Notes: generated by a model not told the origin, from the sequence alone. A stretch of 64,000 bases of DNA from Ignavibacteriota bacterium (GCA_019637995.1 JAHBUQ010000005.1:1-64000), one strand, 5' to 3'; positions 9,273-17,878 are shown, numbered from the stretch's first letter. Made by a program: numbers and translations.

Positions 9273-9948
9273 GATAACTTTAGATAATCTGAAGTTTGCC
9301 TTTTCAAAAGATCCAACCGAAATTATTGAGTACTTTAAAAGCTTGGGAGTGGTGCTTGATGATGAATGGGATGATTACTATGAGCAATTTCAAACTAAAG
9401 CTTTCAAAGTTGCAGGCATAAATAATGCTCAACACCTTGTTGATGCGAAGGAGCTGATCGAAGAAGCTATCACAAAAGGTACAGACCTCAAAGTTTTTAA
9501 AGAAACCTTAAAGTATGGTCTTGATTTAAGAGGATGGCACGCTGATTTAGTTGTTACTCAAAATATTTCAAATGCATATAATGCAGGACGTTACTATCAG
9601 CAAATTGATGACCCTGATGACGATTTCCCTTATCTCAGACCTGTAGTTATGATGGATAAAAAAACTACTGACATCTGCCAATGGCTTGGAAATCAAAGTA
9701 TTGTTCTTAAAGTTAAAGATCCCAAATTGAATAATATGTACTCTCCAAGGCACTTCCGTTGCAGGGTCGTTTATTTTGCTATATCTGAAAAACAAAGGCA
9801 AAGATTAGGTTTAACAGTAAAAAATGTTGAAGATATTCCTGAAAAATACTGGAATAAAAAGGAATTCAGAAATTTACCTTCTGATGATTTTAATCCGGAT
9901 TTGTCAAACTTCCCTAAAGAGCTACAGGAGAAATTATCATGGAAATAA
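9265..9948 (+). CDS. Mu gpF-like minor head protein (SPP1 gp7 family)
   Basis: A 227-residue protein with the MuF core: RGWHADLVVTQNISNAYNAGRYYQQ (about 92-116), then MMDKKTTDICQWLGN and the Cys/His-containing SPRHFRCRVVYFA end (about 158-172). MuF proteins are minor capsid components near the portal and help DNA ejection. The start at 9265 is preferred over an upstream in-frame ATG at 9232, because AACGAGG precedes it and the overlap with the portal gene is then only 8 nt. Confidence 0.8.
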   Translation: MAEITLDNLKFAFSKDPTEIIEYFKSLGVVLDDEWDDYYEQFQTKAFKVAGINNAQHLVDAKELIEEAITKGTDLKVFKETLKYGLDLRGWHADLVVTQNISNAYNAGRYYQQIDDPDDDFPYLRPVVMMDKKTTDICQWLGNQSIVLKVKDPKLNNMYSPRHFRCRVVYFAISEKQRQRLGLTVKNVEDIPEKYWNKKEFRNLPSDDFNPDLSNFPKELQEKLSWK

Positions 9949-10400
9949 GACTGCAACTTGAAGAATATCAGCTCGCAGTTGCGGATTTAATAAAGGATAT
10001 CAACTTTTTACCTTTCTATAAAAACGTAGGAAAAATTCTGCTTGATGCCGTTTATACAAACTTTGAAACTGATGGTGCTTATTTCCAAAGAGGTACACCG
10101 TGGATGCCGCTGGCTAAAAGTACAATTCGTGTAAGAGAAAGACTTGGTTTTACTCCAATTAATATCTTAAGAAGAAGAGCCGGAGATGCTGGTCTGCTCG
10201 GCTCTATTAATTTTACAGCAAATAATAACTATGTCGAAATCGGTACAAATGTTTTCTATGCGGAGTATCTTCACTTTGGTGTACCAGGGCGTATGCCGGC
10301 AAGACCTATTTTTCCTGAAAATGAATTCCCTTCAGAAGTTATTGAAGATATAGCTGATGCTTTTAATAAATTAATTAAAAGGCACTTTCAAATAAAATAG
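9939..10400 (+). CDS. Phage virion morphogenesis protein (Mu gpG-like tail completion)
   Basis: A 153-residue protein with the gpG/virion-morphogenesis signature: FQRGTPWMPLAKSTIRVRE (about 47-65), NILRRRAGDAGLLGSINF (about 71-88), and YAEYLHFGVPGRMPARPIFP (about 107-126). These proteins act in tail completion and head-tail joining. It overlaps the MuF gene by 10 nt and ends right at a strong terminator, closing the rightward head operon. Confidence 0.8.
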   Translation: MEIRLQLEEYQLAVADLIKDINFLPFYKNVGKILLDAVYTNFETDGAYFQRGTPWMPLAKSTIRVRERLGFTPINILRRRAGDAGLLGSINFTANNNYVEIGTNVFYAEYLHFGVPGRMPARPIFPENEFPSEVIEDIADAFNKLIKRHFQIK

Positions 10401-10423
10401 GGGAGCAGGTGCTCCCCCTTTTT
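10400..10423 (+). terminator. Rho-independent terminator of the head operon
   Basis: GGGGAGCA-GG-TGCTCCCC (10400-10417) is an 8-bp stem with a 2-nt loop followed by a run of T. It begins at the last base of the gpG-like gene and also sits at the 3' end of the convergent minus-strand gene. Confidence 0.85.
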
Positions 10424-10621
10424 TTATTCCCATGCTCTTTTTGTAAAATATCCAAGTTGTGAACCTTCTACCAAATAAATCGCTTCTGAATATTCTCCTT
10501 CCTCATCTTGCCAAATACTCTCAATGGAATATTCAAAAGGCCAGTTTGGTTGATGTGCGATTCTAACTTCCATGTCTAAGTCAAAATCCTGTAATGTTTC
10601 GATTAATTCAGCTACTGTCAT
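10424..10621 (-). CDS. Small acidic phage protein, unknown
   Basis: A 65-residue acidic protein that begins MTVAELIETLQDFDLDMEVRIA. That opening resembles a widespread family of small phage and plasmid proteins with no assigned function. It has no membrane segment. It is convergent with the head operon and divergent from the small gene at 10914 across a regulatory-looking gap. A function cannot be assigned. Confidence 0.55.
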   Translation of the reverse strand: MTVAELIETLQDFDLDMEVRIAHQPNWPFEYSIESIWQDEEGEYSEAIYLVEGSQLGYFTKRAWE

Positions 10622-10698
10622 CTTTGTAAATCCTTTAAAAATAAGTTATTTAATAGTTGCTCAAAAATTCTATGTCTAATGTGCAACTATTAATTTTA

Positions 10699-10846
10699 AC
10701 ACGCAAGTAATTAGTTGAAAAATAAGCTATTTAGTAAAAACTTTATTTAATTTTTTCAACTATTTCAGGCGCAATTATTGATACGTTGAAAAAATCTTGT
10801 AAATACTTGAAATATAATGCAATTAGTTAAAAAATTACTTGCGTGT
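10699..10846. promoter_or_regulatory. 14-bp perfect inverted repeat flanking a divergent promoter region
   Basis: ACACGCAAGTAATT at 10699-10712 and its exact reverse complement at 10833-10846 enclose 120 bp of AT-rich DNA between the divergent genes at 10621 and 10914. A second motif, ATAAGYTATTTARTA, occurs twice (about 10642 and 10722). The layout fits paired operators controlling divergent promoters, but the binding protein is unknown. Confidence 0.6.
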
Positions 10847-10913
10847 GTAAGATAATAACCTTACTTTAGCAGTGTAATTAATTGTTAACTTATTTATTTT
10901 AAAGGATTTAGAG

Positions 10914-11159
10914 ATGAAAGACTTAAACTACAAAACAACATTAGAATGGACTTGGAAAAACGATGATGACCAAGAATGCTATTCAGAGGTTTTGGTTGAA
11001 ATCGACTACTGTGCAGAAACAGGACAGAACAACTTTTACAATGGAGACCCTGCTTTTTTATCAATCGAAGTTTTAAAAACAACTGGTGATGAGATGGACG
11101 AGTATGAAGAACAAGAGGTAATTAAGCACATCGAAAAAAATATCGACGACTATTTGTAA
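10914..11159 (+). CDS. Small acidic protein, unknown
   Basis: An 81-residue, very acidic protein (many Asp/Glu, calculated by eye at over 25%). It is a lone plus-strand gene in a minus-strand neighbourhood, flanked by its own regulatory region and a downstream hairpin terminator. The ATG is preceded by AAAGGATTTAGAG. Small acidic phage proteins include DNA mimics, such as anti-restriction proteins, and regulators; either would be a guess. No known family is recognised. Confidence 0.55.
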   Translation: MKDLNYKTTLEWTWKNDDDQECYSEVLVEIDYCAETGQNNFYNGDPAFLSIEVLKTTGDEMDEYEEQEVIKHIEKNIDDYL

Positions 11160-11180
11160 AAACAAATATTCGAAAAAAAA

Positions 11181-11207
11181 GCAAAGCCCAAATGAATGGG
11201 CTTTTGC
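11181..11207. terminator. Bidirectional hairpin terminator
   Basis: GCAAAGCCCA at 11181-11190 pairs with TGGGCTTTTGC ending at 11207, with a short AATGAA loop. An A-tract precedes it, which becomes a T-tract on the minus strand. It separates two convergent genes. Confidence 0.7.
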
Positions 11208-11215
11208 TCGTTGCT

Positions 11216-11506
11216 TTATCTCATACTCAAAAGTCTTGGTATATCTCTAGGTGGTCGGTTTATCTCCTGAGCAATTTTAATTCTCTCTCTTTTACTATAC
11301 TTTTCTGCCGGATACTTCTTTCTCAAATATCTAACCAGCAACCCCTCCATATTTTTTATCTTTTGGATTGATAGCGATATTCCATCAAAATGCATCAACA
11401 ACAATTTTGTGATGTCCATTCCGGCTGCTTCTGCTATCATTTTCGTATCACCGGATAGGTCTTCAAATGTCAGATATTCTAAAATATCTGCAAAGCGTTC
11501 TTTCAT
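11216..11506 (-). CDS. Mor-family-like transcription activator (tentative)
   Basis: A 96-residue protein. The middle part (AEAAGMDITKLLLMHFDGISLSIQKI, about 26-51) resembles the dimerisation domain of Mor/C activators, and the C-terminal basic stretch (KYSKRERIKIAQEINRPPRDIPRLL) could be the HTH. Mor-type proteins switch on middle or late phage promoters. It is at the downstream end of the early operon, next to the late head genes, which suits such a role. The similarity is partial, so this is a tentative call. Confidence 0.4.
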   Translation of the reverse strand: MKERFADILEYLTFEDLSGDTKMIAEAAGMDITKLLLMHFDGISLSIQKIKNMEGLLVRYLRKKYPAEKYSKRERIKIAQEINRPPRDIPRLLSMR

Positions 11507-11580
11507 ACTAACCTCTTTATTTTATAGGGAAATATTTTCATATTTATAAAACTATGTAATTATATCACATTATCGAGATG

Positions 11581-11850
11581 TTAAAGATTCTTAAAAATGT
11601 CTTTCACTTTGTCAAAAGTATCCGTCCAAAAAGCAATTCCACCATGTTCTCTGATTTTTTTCATATTTATCTGTTGTAATGTACTTGGTGTCTCACCTCG
11701 CTTCTTAACTTCAATCGAATAAAACCTGCCACGATAGCAACCAATAATATCAAGGGTACCTGATTCATTCGCTACTATAACTTTCTTAACATAGCTGATT
11801 TTTCGTAAATATTCCATAATCAATTTCTGCTCTTTACTTTCAAGACGCAT
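11581..11850 (-). CDS. VRR-NUC domain nuclease
   Basis: An 89-residue stand-alone VRR-NUC protein (PD-(D/E)XK fold). Visible motifs are an N-terminal Glu in ESKEQKLIMEYL, then GTLDIIGCYRGRFYSIEVKKRGETPSTLQQ, which holds the catalytic D...ExK set and the QxxR/K-like helix. In phages such proteins are paired with SNF2-type helicases and may process replication or recombination intermediates. Here the start overlaps the SNF2-like gene by 11 nt, showing the usual coupling. Confidence 0.85.
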   Translation of the reverse strand: MRLESKEQKLIMEYLRKISYVKKVIVANESGTLDIIGCYRGRFYSIEVKKRGETPSTLQQINMKKIREHGGIAFWTDTFDKVKDIFKNL

Positions 11851-13087
11851 TTATAAAATCCTTTTTGAAGTAATGCAATGTATAATCTTTTTTATTTAAT
11901 ACTGCTTGATAAACTTTCTCTTCGATACCATTTTCAATCATCAACCAATGAACCAATGGTGGCTTATCTCTTTTAAAATCTTGTAGGCGTGCTCTGGCTT
12001 GCCAATATTGAAGTGCACTAAAATCAATATTATAAAAAATTAGAATATCAGCTGATGCCAAATTGACGCCCATCGAACCGGATTGTATTTGGCAAATAAA
12101 AACGGTTTCTGGCTCTTGGTTGAACTTTTCAGGGCTATCCGTAGAATTAGGCATTAACTTCTTTAAAACCTCACCTTCCGCAATGAATTTGTAGAATATT
12201 GCAATTTTTTGACCCTTGTAATAATTCTTAATCCACTCCGCTTTGCTTATATCTATCACTTTATATTTATCATCTTCGGTTTTGACTGTACCGGAATAAA
12301 CTTGGTGTATTTTAGTTTGCAGTTTGACAGCACTATCACATATCACCTCAGAACCATCTTTAAACTGATAATATTTTTCCTTCTTTAATATCTTAACCAT
12401 TTTTTTTACATTATCGGATACAGGTATTTTTATAATCTTTTCAAGTACTTCATTTTGACTAAACCCGGCATCTGATTGAGTAAATCTGACAAAATATTTT
12501 TCAAGCACTTGCATTACTTTGTCTTTATTGCAATCTTTGTAATCTCTAAATCTTAATCCACCACGCGTCACCTCTTTAACATTTACAAACTCTTTTGCAA
12601 ACTGATAAAAATTTGATTGCTCAAAAGGACTGTTAGCCGATATTGCGAACTGATGATATAGTTGACTGTAACTTTCCGGACTCGGAGTACCGGACATTAA
12701 AATAAGTTTAGCACCGGGATTGTTCTTAAGAATATCTTTCAATATTTTAGTACGCTCTGACGGTTTTGGATAGGCACCAAGTCCATGAGCCTCATCACAG
12801 ATTATAACATCTGAAGATGCTTTACTATGATTTTTTAACTGCTCATAATTGATTATATTGATGTAAAAGTTAAATCCAAATTTCTCATAGTCGTTGCATA
12901 TTGATGCAAGAGCTTTTTTCTTGCTTACCAATAGCACATTCTGAGCTCCTGCAAGTTCTGCTGTCTTAAGTGCAATTAATGTTTTGCCGACACGCATTTC
13001 GATTGCGTAATAAACGATTCCGAAAAGCTGAAGAATTTCGTTTCCCTTTTTAGCCAACTTTAATTGATAATCTCTTAATTCCATCAT
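11840..13087 (-). CDS. SNF2/DEAD-type phage helicase
   Basis: A 415-residue superfamily 2 ATPase. The Walker A region is MRVGKT (31-36), the DEAH box is at 98-101, motif III is LMSGTPSPES (about 134-143), and the C-terminal half has FICQIQSGSMGVNLASADILIFYN and a Q-x-x-x-R-x-x-R finger (YWQARARLQDFKR, about 358-370). This is the small SNF2-type helicase common in phage replication modules with VRR-NUC. The start overlaps the upstream gene by 4 nt (ATGATG). It probably remodels DNA during replication. Confidence 0.85.
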   Translation of the reverse strand: MMELRDYQLKLAKKGNEILQLFGIVYYAIEMRVGKTLIALKTAELAGAQNVLLVSKKKALASICNDYEKFGFNFYINIINYEQLKNHSKASSDVIICDEAHGLGAYPKPSERTKILKDILKNNPGAKLILMSGTPSPESYSQLYHQFAISANSPFEQSNFYQFAKEFVNVKEVTRGGLRFRDYKDCNKDKVMQVLEKYFVRFTQSDAGFSQNEVLEKIIKIPVSDNVKKMVKILKKEKYYQFKDGSEVICDSAVKLQTKIHQVYSGTVKTEDDKYKVIDISKAEWIKNYYKGQKIAIFYKFIAEGEVLKKLMPNSTDSPEKFNQEPETVFICQIQSGSMGVNLASADILIFYNIDFSALQYWQARARLQDFKRDKPPLVHWLMIENGIEEKVYQAVLNKKDYTLHYFKKDFINAS

Positions 13088-13644
13088 GCCACCTTGTAAA
13101 TATGATTTGAAGCCCGAATTTCACTGGTATTTGAAATATATCCTTCATATTCAGCTTTAAAAACCTCATTTAACATTTTTGTTACATTTTCCGGTGTGTC
13201 TGCAAGAGCATACTCTTTCAGCATTATATCAATTAAATCACTTTCCTTTATGGTTTGATCCTTAATTCTTTCCAACCATAATTGCACTATACCCTGTTCA
13301 AGAGGTTTCTTACACTCCTTATATGCCTGAACAGTAGATTTCTTTTTATCCTTAATTGAATCTTCAATTATAGCAGCTCTCTCCTCAGCAAGTTCAGCCT
13401 CCGCAGATAGAGAAAAAGATTTCACTTTGTTTTGTTTATCTATCAGCAAGTTTACTTGATCCAGCTTTAATTTAAACTCAGATATTTTATCCTCAAAGCC
13501 TATTTGCATATAAGCTTCCAGAGCATCGGATAATTCAGTTCTTCTCTTAAGCAAAACGTCCATAGATTCAGCATTCACGCAGTCATCAGAGACTTCCTTC
13601 TTTTTGGAATTATCAATTTCTTTGACAATTTTTTTAACATTCAT
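13084..13644 (-). CDS. Phage helical protein of unknown function
   Basis: A 186-residue, strongly charged helical protein with likely coiled-coil sections (about 30-110). It is first after the TGTACA repeat block, and it is coupled by a 4-nt overlap to the SNF2-like helicase. Position suggests a replication accessory, for example a loader or origin-binding partner, but no motif supports a specific role. Confidence 0.55.
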   Translation of the reverse strand: MNVKKIVKEIDNSKKKEVSDDCVNAESMDVLLKRRTELSDALEAYMQIGFEDKISEFKLKLDQVNLLIDKQNKVKSFSLSAEAELAEERAAIIEDSIKDKKKSTVQAYKECKKPLEQGIVQLWLERIKDQTIKESDLIDIMLKEYALADTPENVTKMLNEVFKAEYEGYISNTSEIRASNHIYKVA

Positions 13645-13692
13645 AGCGACTACCTATATTTTTTGACATTATAACGCAATTTTGTAAATTGG

Positions 13693-14152
13693 TGTACAGT
13701 TGTGCATTTTTTGAAAGTGTACACCGACTTTGTTTGATTTTAAAAGAGTTACGAAGATTTTTAAATTTGGTGTACACTTTGGCAATTTTGAAAGTGTACA
13801 CCGTAACCAATTTAGTTATAAAACAGTTCCAAAGATGTGTACAGGTGTACACTTTGATTTGGACTTTTCTATTTATAAAATTTATAATTTCGCTATATTC
13901 TGCATCATTCATATTATACCTTTTTTTTTATTATTTATATTTTTTTTTCCTGCGAAAGTTACTAAAAAATAGAATAAAAGTGTACACTACTTTGTAAATG
14001 CTAAATAAAGCAAAGGGTTACGGTGTACACTTTTGAAAATGCCAAAGTGTACACCGAAAATGAAAATCTTTGTAAGTGCTAAATTAAACAAGAAGTTACG
14101 GTGTACACTTTTGAAATTTTTACAAGTGTACACCAAGGCTCCAAAGTGTACA
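13693..14152. repeat. Array of TGTACA-centred repeats: candidate replication origin or operator cluster
   Basis: TGTACA occurs at 13693, 13718, 13771, 13795, 13838, 13846, 13981, 14024, 14048, 14102, 14127 and 14147, with one more at 14466. Many lie in longer GGTGTACACTTT or AAAGTGTACACC contexts. Facing pairs are 24-25 bp apart (13693/13718, 13771/13795, 14024/14048, 14102/14127). The 14-mer GTTACGGTGTACAC occurs at 14017 and 14095 and inverted at 13794. The region is AT-rich and lies between the primase-helicase and helicase genes, so an iteron-type origin is the leading reading; a repressor or ParB-like binding array is the alternative. Confidence 0.75.
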
Positions 14153-14260
14153 CCGTTTGTAGAATAATCATAAAATTGCTGATTAAAAATTTTCACGATA
14201 GCACCTAACAGATAAATAAAAAAGATGTTTATAAAAATCAAAAAAAAACATCCCGAAAAA

Positions 14261-14442
14261 TTCTCACTATTTTTTGAAGTGACGATTTTATGATTTTCAC
14301 TATAAGTAAGTGAGAAAAATTTTACATCATTGTCACTATTTAAAAACGCAAAAAATGCGTTATGTGGAATAATTACACAAAAACAATTGTCACTTAAAAT
14401 AAGTGAGAAGTGAAAAAACCTCACTTCAAAAAATAGTGAGAA
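14261..14442. repeat. 22-bp perfect inverted repeat with AGTGAGAA-type motifs
   Basis: The 22 bases at 14261-14282 are the exact reverse complement of 14421-14442. Further short AGTGAGAA or TCACTT motifs lie between the arms (about 14310, 14390 and 14401). Together with the TGTACA array, the 830 bp from 13645 to 14477 hold no convincing gene and two distinct repeat families. Confidence 0.8.
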
Positions 14443-14477
14443 ACTCATCTTGTCTAAGAAGATTGTGTACATATTGC

Positions 14478-17093
14478 TTAAAATCCTAAATTATCATCAT
14501 AATTAACATCAACATCTTCAGAATTGGATTTAGTAATTTCCCAAAACTTTCTTCTATCATCTCTAAGAGAATTCATACCGGCAATAAAATCAATATTTTT
14601 AAAAGTCAGATAATCATTAAACCACTTAGTAGTTCTTGTTTGAGTAGTAGCATTCTTTCCGGAGGGACCATACATTTTATTTTTATTCGTAAAATCCTCA
14701 TATAATTTTTCTCGATAAATTTTATCTTTATTGCTGATAGATTCAATCAATTCATCAGCAAACTCAATAAAAGCTTCAGGCATTTTCGTTAAGAGTTTTC
14801 TTTCTGACAGGTTCATAGGTTCATAAGGAATCAATCCCTGGTTAAGATAAACCATAGTGCAGGACATCATAAAACTATAGAACAAATCCCATTCTTTAGA
14901 ATCTTTATCCCACCCTTCATTAAAAAAGAAATTTCCGAATTCGTGTGATGGTTGATATTCAGCATCGAAATAGTCACTATATTCAATTTCAAATTTTCTT
15001 GCTTTATGAGAATCCGAGTCATTGGACAGGACCGCATTCGTGCTGATTAAGAATTTTGGAGATTTTTCATAAGGAATAATGACTGGTTTCTGTCCTTTTT
15101 GAGTAATAGAAATACCTTCCGTAAGGTCGGAGAATAATTTTTCAAAATTAAAATTTCTTTCAACATCATCAAAGTAAATAATCTGAGTATCCGGATCAAC
15201 AGTTTGATAAAAGAAAGGCGAATTAAAATCAATATTTTTACCGTTAAAGAGCACTTGTTTTCTAAGTTTTCCAATCGCTTTAGCAGTCAGTCCTTTTCCT
15301 GTCCGTCCATTTGATTCATCTCCTTTAGCAATTTTCTCTTCGCATAGTATAACGGCTTTCGTAACAGTAGGGTCTTTAAAAGTATGCAACATATATCCAA
15401 TGGCTGATATAAGCGAATAGAACCTTTTATCATCGACAGTTCTATCGTGTCTTTGTTGTTCCGGGTGTGTTTTTGGTGAGCATACTTTTTTAAGAAACAA
15501 TTCGAATTGCCCGACATCATTTGAATCATCTTCATTATCATTAAGATTAATAAAGATATTATTGATAGGTTTATCGATAATTTGTTCTTTCCAAATAAAT
15601 CCGTTTAATTCAGTATATTTAAATAAGTAATAATTATCTTTAGTAATTTTGACAACACTATTTTCAAAGAAGAAATAAGCTTCATTTTTCGAATCAAAGA
15701 CAAACTCTTCCTCAATAGCCGAGAGCATTCTTAAGAACTGTTTAGAGCCGAGATTATTAATTTGGTTTAAGAACACTTCCATTAGGTCATTTCTATTAAA
15801 CATCTGAGAAACCCTGTATGGAAAAGCTTTAATTTCATTTTTAATGAAGTCAATAATTCTCTCTTCAGTAATCATCTCAACAATATTATCAGTCACTTGC
15901 ACCAGAATAGAAGTTTTCTTATCAAGCCAATGCTTTCTATATCCTCTGTCTTCGAGGTATTCAATCATTTTGGTTTTATTGATTTTCAGGACATAATCAG
16001 ATTTATCATTTGAGGGGTTATCTTTATCCTGTTTAACTTTTGATTGTTCGAACCAGAATCTATGAATTCTTTGAATATTGGCTTGTTCAAAAAAGTCATT
16101 TTCATTAAAAACATCATCATCAACATCTTCAGCAATATCAACATCAACATTTTCATTATCATCTTTAACGAGTCTTCCTTTTTTTGAAATACTTAATCTT
16201 GAATGCAGTTTTTTCTTATCGAATCCATTTTGAGCTGCATAATAAATAACAGATGCGATAGTAGGTCTTTTAGAGCGATGTCTGACTTTATAAAGAGTCC
16301 CTTGTTTCGTATCCGGTGACCAATTTTCGATAAGTCTAACAGCTGTTGACTCATTAAAATAATTTCCAATTGCAGATACAATTTTGCCCCAATCCTCATA
16401 AGCCATTTGCGATGGGATATATGAGAGCATGTCGGCAACTTGACTTTCAGTAAGTTTTTCGTTAGAATATCTCTCATTGTAATGTGCATAGGATTTTTCA
16501 ATTTGAATATCTGCATCTGATGGAATTGACAAAATATTATTCAGCTCGCTGATAGACAATTGATTTCCGAAGACATAATAAGTAGCGTTAGTATTTCCAA
16601 AGAAAAGCCTGTCAAAATTTGAGCATTGAGAATCGCCATGGTATTTTTCAATAAAAACAGAGACAATTTCTTTATATTTGCTTGGCTCATAAATAATTTC
16701 AGGTAGCAGAAAAACAATTCTGAATTTATGATGTTTATCCGAGTGTGATGCTGTAGTATATGCAAGGAGTGCATTCTCATGGTACCATGGATCTTCCATA
16801 ATAGCATCCCAGGATAAATACCCTTCATCATAAGTTTTACATCTTTTAACTTTCTTAACCGGATCAATAATATCGTTATCAACATCAACAGATAGTAGCT
16901 GAGCATGGGAGATGTCTGATACTTTAGGTTTTTTGGTACCAACATCCGGCTTTATAACACCTTGAGAATAAGCATAACCATTTAGAATATGTTGCATCAA
17001 TTGTTGTGGAGTAAAAGTAGCATTTACCCATCCAAAAGCTCTTATATCGCCTTTATTGATAATTTTATTATTAATAGACAGTTCAAATTTCAT
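14478..17093 (-). CDS. Phage primase-helicase (primase-like N-terminus, PriCT-like, SF3 helicase)
   Basis: An 871-residue replication protein. The N-terminal 190 residues are a primase-like domain (LLSVDVDND, YTTASHSDKHHKFRIVFLLP with the conserved His/Arg). A PriCT-2-like segment follows (about 217-290). The C-terminal part is an SF3/D5-type helicase with NGRTGKG near 595 (Walker A) and IIYFDDVE near 640 (Walker B). It would prime and unwind phage DNA. It is adjacent to the TGTACA repeat block, which fits an origin. It is the largest early gene, preceded by small unknown genes. Confidence 0.85.
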   Translation of the reverse strand: MKFELSINNKIINKGDIRAFGWVNATFTPQQLMQHILNGYAYSQGVIKPDVGTKKPKVSDISHAQLLSVDVDNDIIDPVKKVKRCKTYDEGYLSWDAIMEDPWYHENALLAYTTASHSDKHHKFRIVFLLPEIIYEPSKYKEIVSVFIEKYHGDSQCSNFDRLFFGNTNATYYVFGNQLSISELNNILSIPSDADIQIEKSYAHYNERYSNEKLTESQVADMLSYIPSQMAYEDWGKIVSAIGNYFNESTAVRLIENWSPDTKQGTLYKVRHRSKRPTIASVIYYAAQNGFDKKKLHSRLSISKKGRLVKDDNENVDVDIAEDVDDDVFNENDFFEQANIQRIHRFWFEQSKVKQDKDNPSNDKSDYVLKINKTKMIEYLEDRGYRKHWLDKKTSILVQVTDNIVEMITEERIIDFIKNEIKAFPYRVSQMFNRNDLMEVFLNQINNLGSKQFLRMLSAIEEEFVFDSKNEAYFFFENSVVKITKDNYYLFKYTELNGFIWKEQIIDKPINNIFINLNDNEDDSNDVGQFELFLKKVCSPKTHPEQQRHDRTVDDKRFYSLISAIGYMLHTFKDPTVTKAVILCEEKIAKGDESNGRTGKGLTAKAIGKLRKQVLFNGKNIDFNSPFFYQTVDPDTQIIYFDDVERNFNFEKLFSDLTEGISITQKGQKPVIIPYEKSPKFLISTNAVLSNDSDSHKARKFEIEYSDYFDAEYQPSHEFGNFFFNEGWDKDSKEWDLFYSFMMSCTMVYLNQGLIPYEPMNLSERKLLTKMPEAFIEFADELIESISNKDKIYREKLYEDFTNKNKMYGPSGKNATTQTRTTKWFNDYLTFKNIDFIAGMNSLRDDRRKFWEITKSNSEDVDVNYDDNLGF

Positions 17094-17115
17094 ATAAATC
17101 TCAGTAAAAAGTCAA

Positions 17116-17478
17116 CTAATATTTGTTATTAATATAATTAAACACAAAAGCAAGAATCAGTGCAATTGGAAACGCAGCAATCAGGGTGTATCTTACATCA
17201 ATAGCACCTATGCCGGCAATCAAAACAAGAGCAAGTGAAAATATAATCAGTTTAAGACTATACTTGCGGATTACTCTTGGAGGAGCAAGGAACATTTTAT
17301 CTGTGTCCCTGACATCTTCAATTGATTCGCAGCCTATAGTGTTCGTGGCGTGGTTATCATAGGTTACATTTATATAATAAAAATCAAAATTTATACTATT
17401 GACTTTATACCATTTGCCATTATGGAGCACTTCAGTATTTGCACTCCAACTAATTTCATCAAATTCTTGTTTAGTCAT
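17116..17478 (-). CDS. Small two-helix membrane protein
   Basis: A 120-residue protein. Residues 1-70 are soluble (LHNGKWYKVNSINFDFYYI...), and two adjacent transmembrane helices follow (about 72-90 and 94-115). It overlaps the upstream gene by 8 nt. It is in the early operon just before the primase gene. No family is recognised. Small phage inner-membrane proteins often serve in host takeover or exclusion, which is only a possibility here. Confidence 0.55.
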   Translation of the reverse strand: MTKQEFDEISWSANTEVLHNGKWYKVNSINFDFYYINVTYDNHATNTIGCESIEDVRDTDKMFLAPPRVIRKYSLKLIIFSLALVLIAGIGAIDVRYTLIAAFPIALILAFVFNYINNKY

Positions 17479-17683
17479 TTTTCAACTCTCCTTTATTTTT
17501 TTTGACATATTCAATTAATAAGTAAATTATATTATTTAAATATGAAAATTTACAAGTAAATAAAAAATCAATTTTATCCAAGCTGTTATTTTTGACGTGT
17601 TCAAGAGCGTCATCAAGCTCGCCTTCAGTTAAAGTCAGGTCAAAATCATCTGCTAATTTTAACCATAGCTCATTTCTTGTCAT
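17471..17683 (-). CDS. Small phage protein, unknown
   Basis: A 70-residue protein, acidic in its first half (DDFDLTLTEGELDDALEHV), hydrophobic/helical in the second. The downstream gene overlaps it by 8 nt. The start is preceded by GGAGGGTGAGAA, a strong ribosome-binding site. No family recognised. Confidence 0.5.
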   Translation of the reverse strand: MTRNELWLKLADDFDLTLTEGELDDALEHVKNNSLDKIDFLFTCKFSYLNNIIYLLIEYVKKNKGELKND

Positions 17684-17686
17684 TTC

Positions 17687-17878
17687 TCACCCTCCTTTTT
17701 GCTGTTCGAGTTCTTCGTTTAATTTTTTACTTAGCTTAATTAAATTCTCTTTTGTAAATAGCATCTCTACATTAACAGACACGACGCCTGATACATTGAT
17801 AGAAATTACATAAGGTTTTCCTTTATTCCTTTTTGATACTGACAACCGCCCGTTATCAGTTATTCTAACTATGTCCAT
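17687..17878 (-). CDS. Small phage protein, unknown
   Basis: A 63-residue protein with a beta-rich first half (VRITDNGRLSVSKRNKGKPYVISINV) and a helical charged C-terminus. The ATG follows GGAGGAAGAAAA. The repeated hairpin at 17892-17920 is just upstream. No family recognised. Confidence 0.5.
   Translation of the reverse strand: MDIVRITDNGRLSVSKRNKGKPYVISINVSGVVSVNVEMLFTKENLIKLSKKLNEELEQQKGG

Noticed and set aside
13634..13997. Open frames on both strands within the TGTACA block
   Set aside because: They translate the repeats and AT-rich filler, overlap each other and have no ribosome-binding sites.
13693..14152. CRISPR array reading of the repeated TGTACA elements
   Set aside because: Units are short, inverted and variably spaced, with no constant-length unique spacers.
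13987..14472. Minus-strand frame of 161 codons after the primase gene
   Set aside because: It covers the inverted repeats and TGTACA motifs and its composition (Phe/Leu/Val-rich without pattern) is not protein-like.
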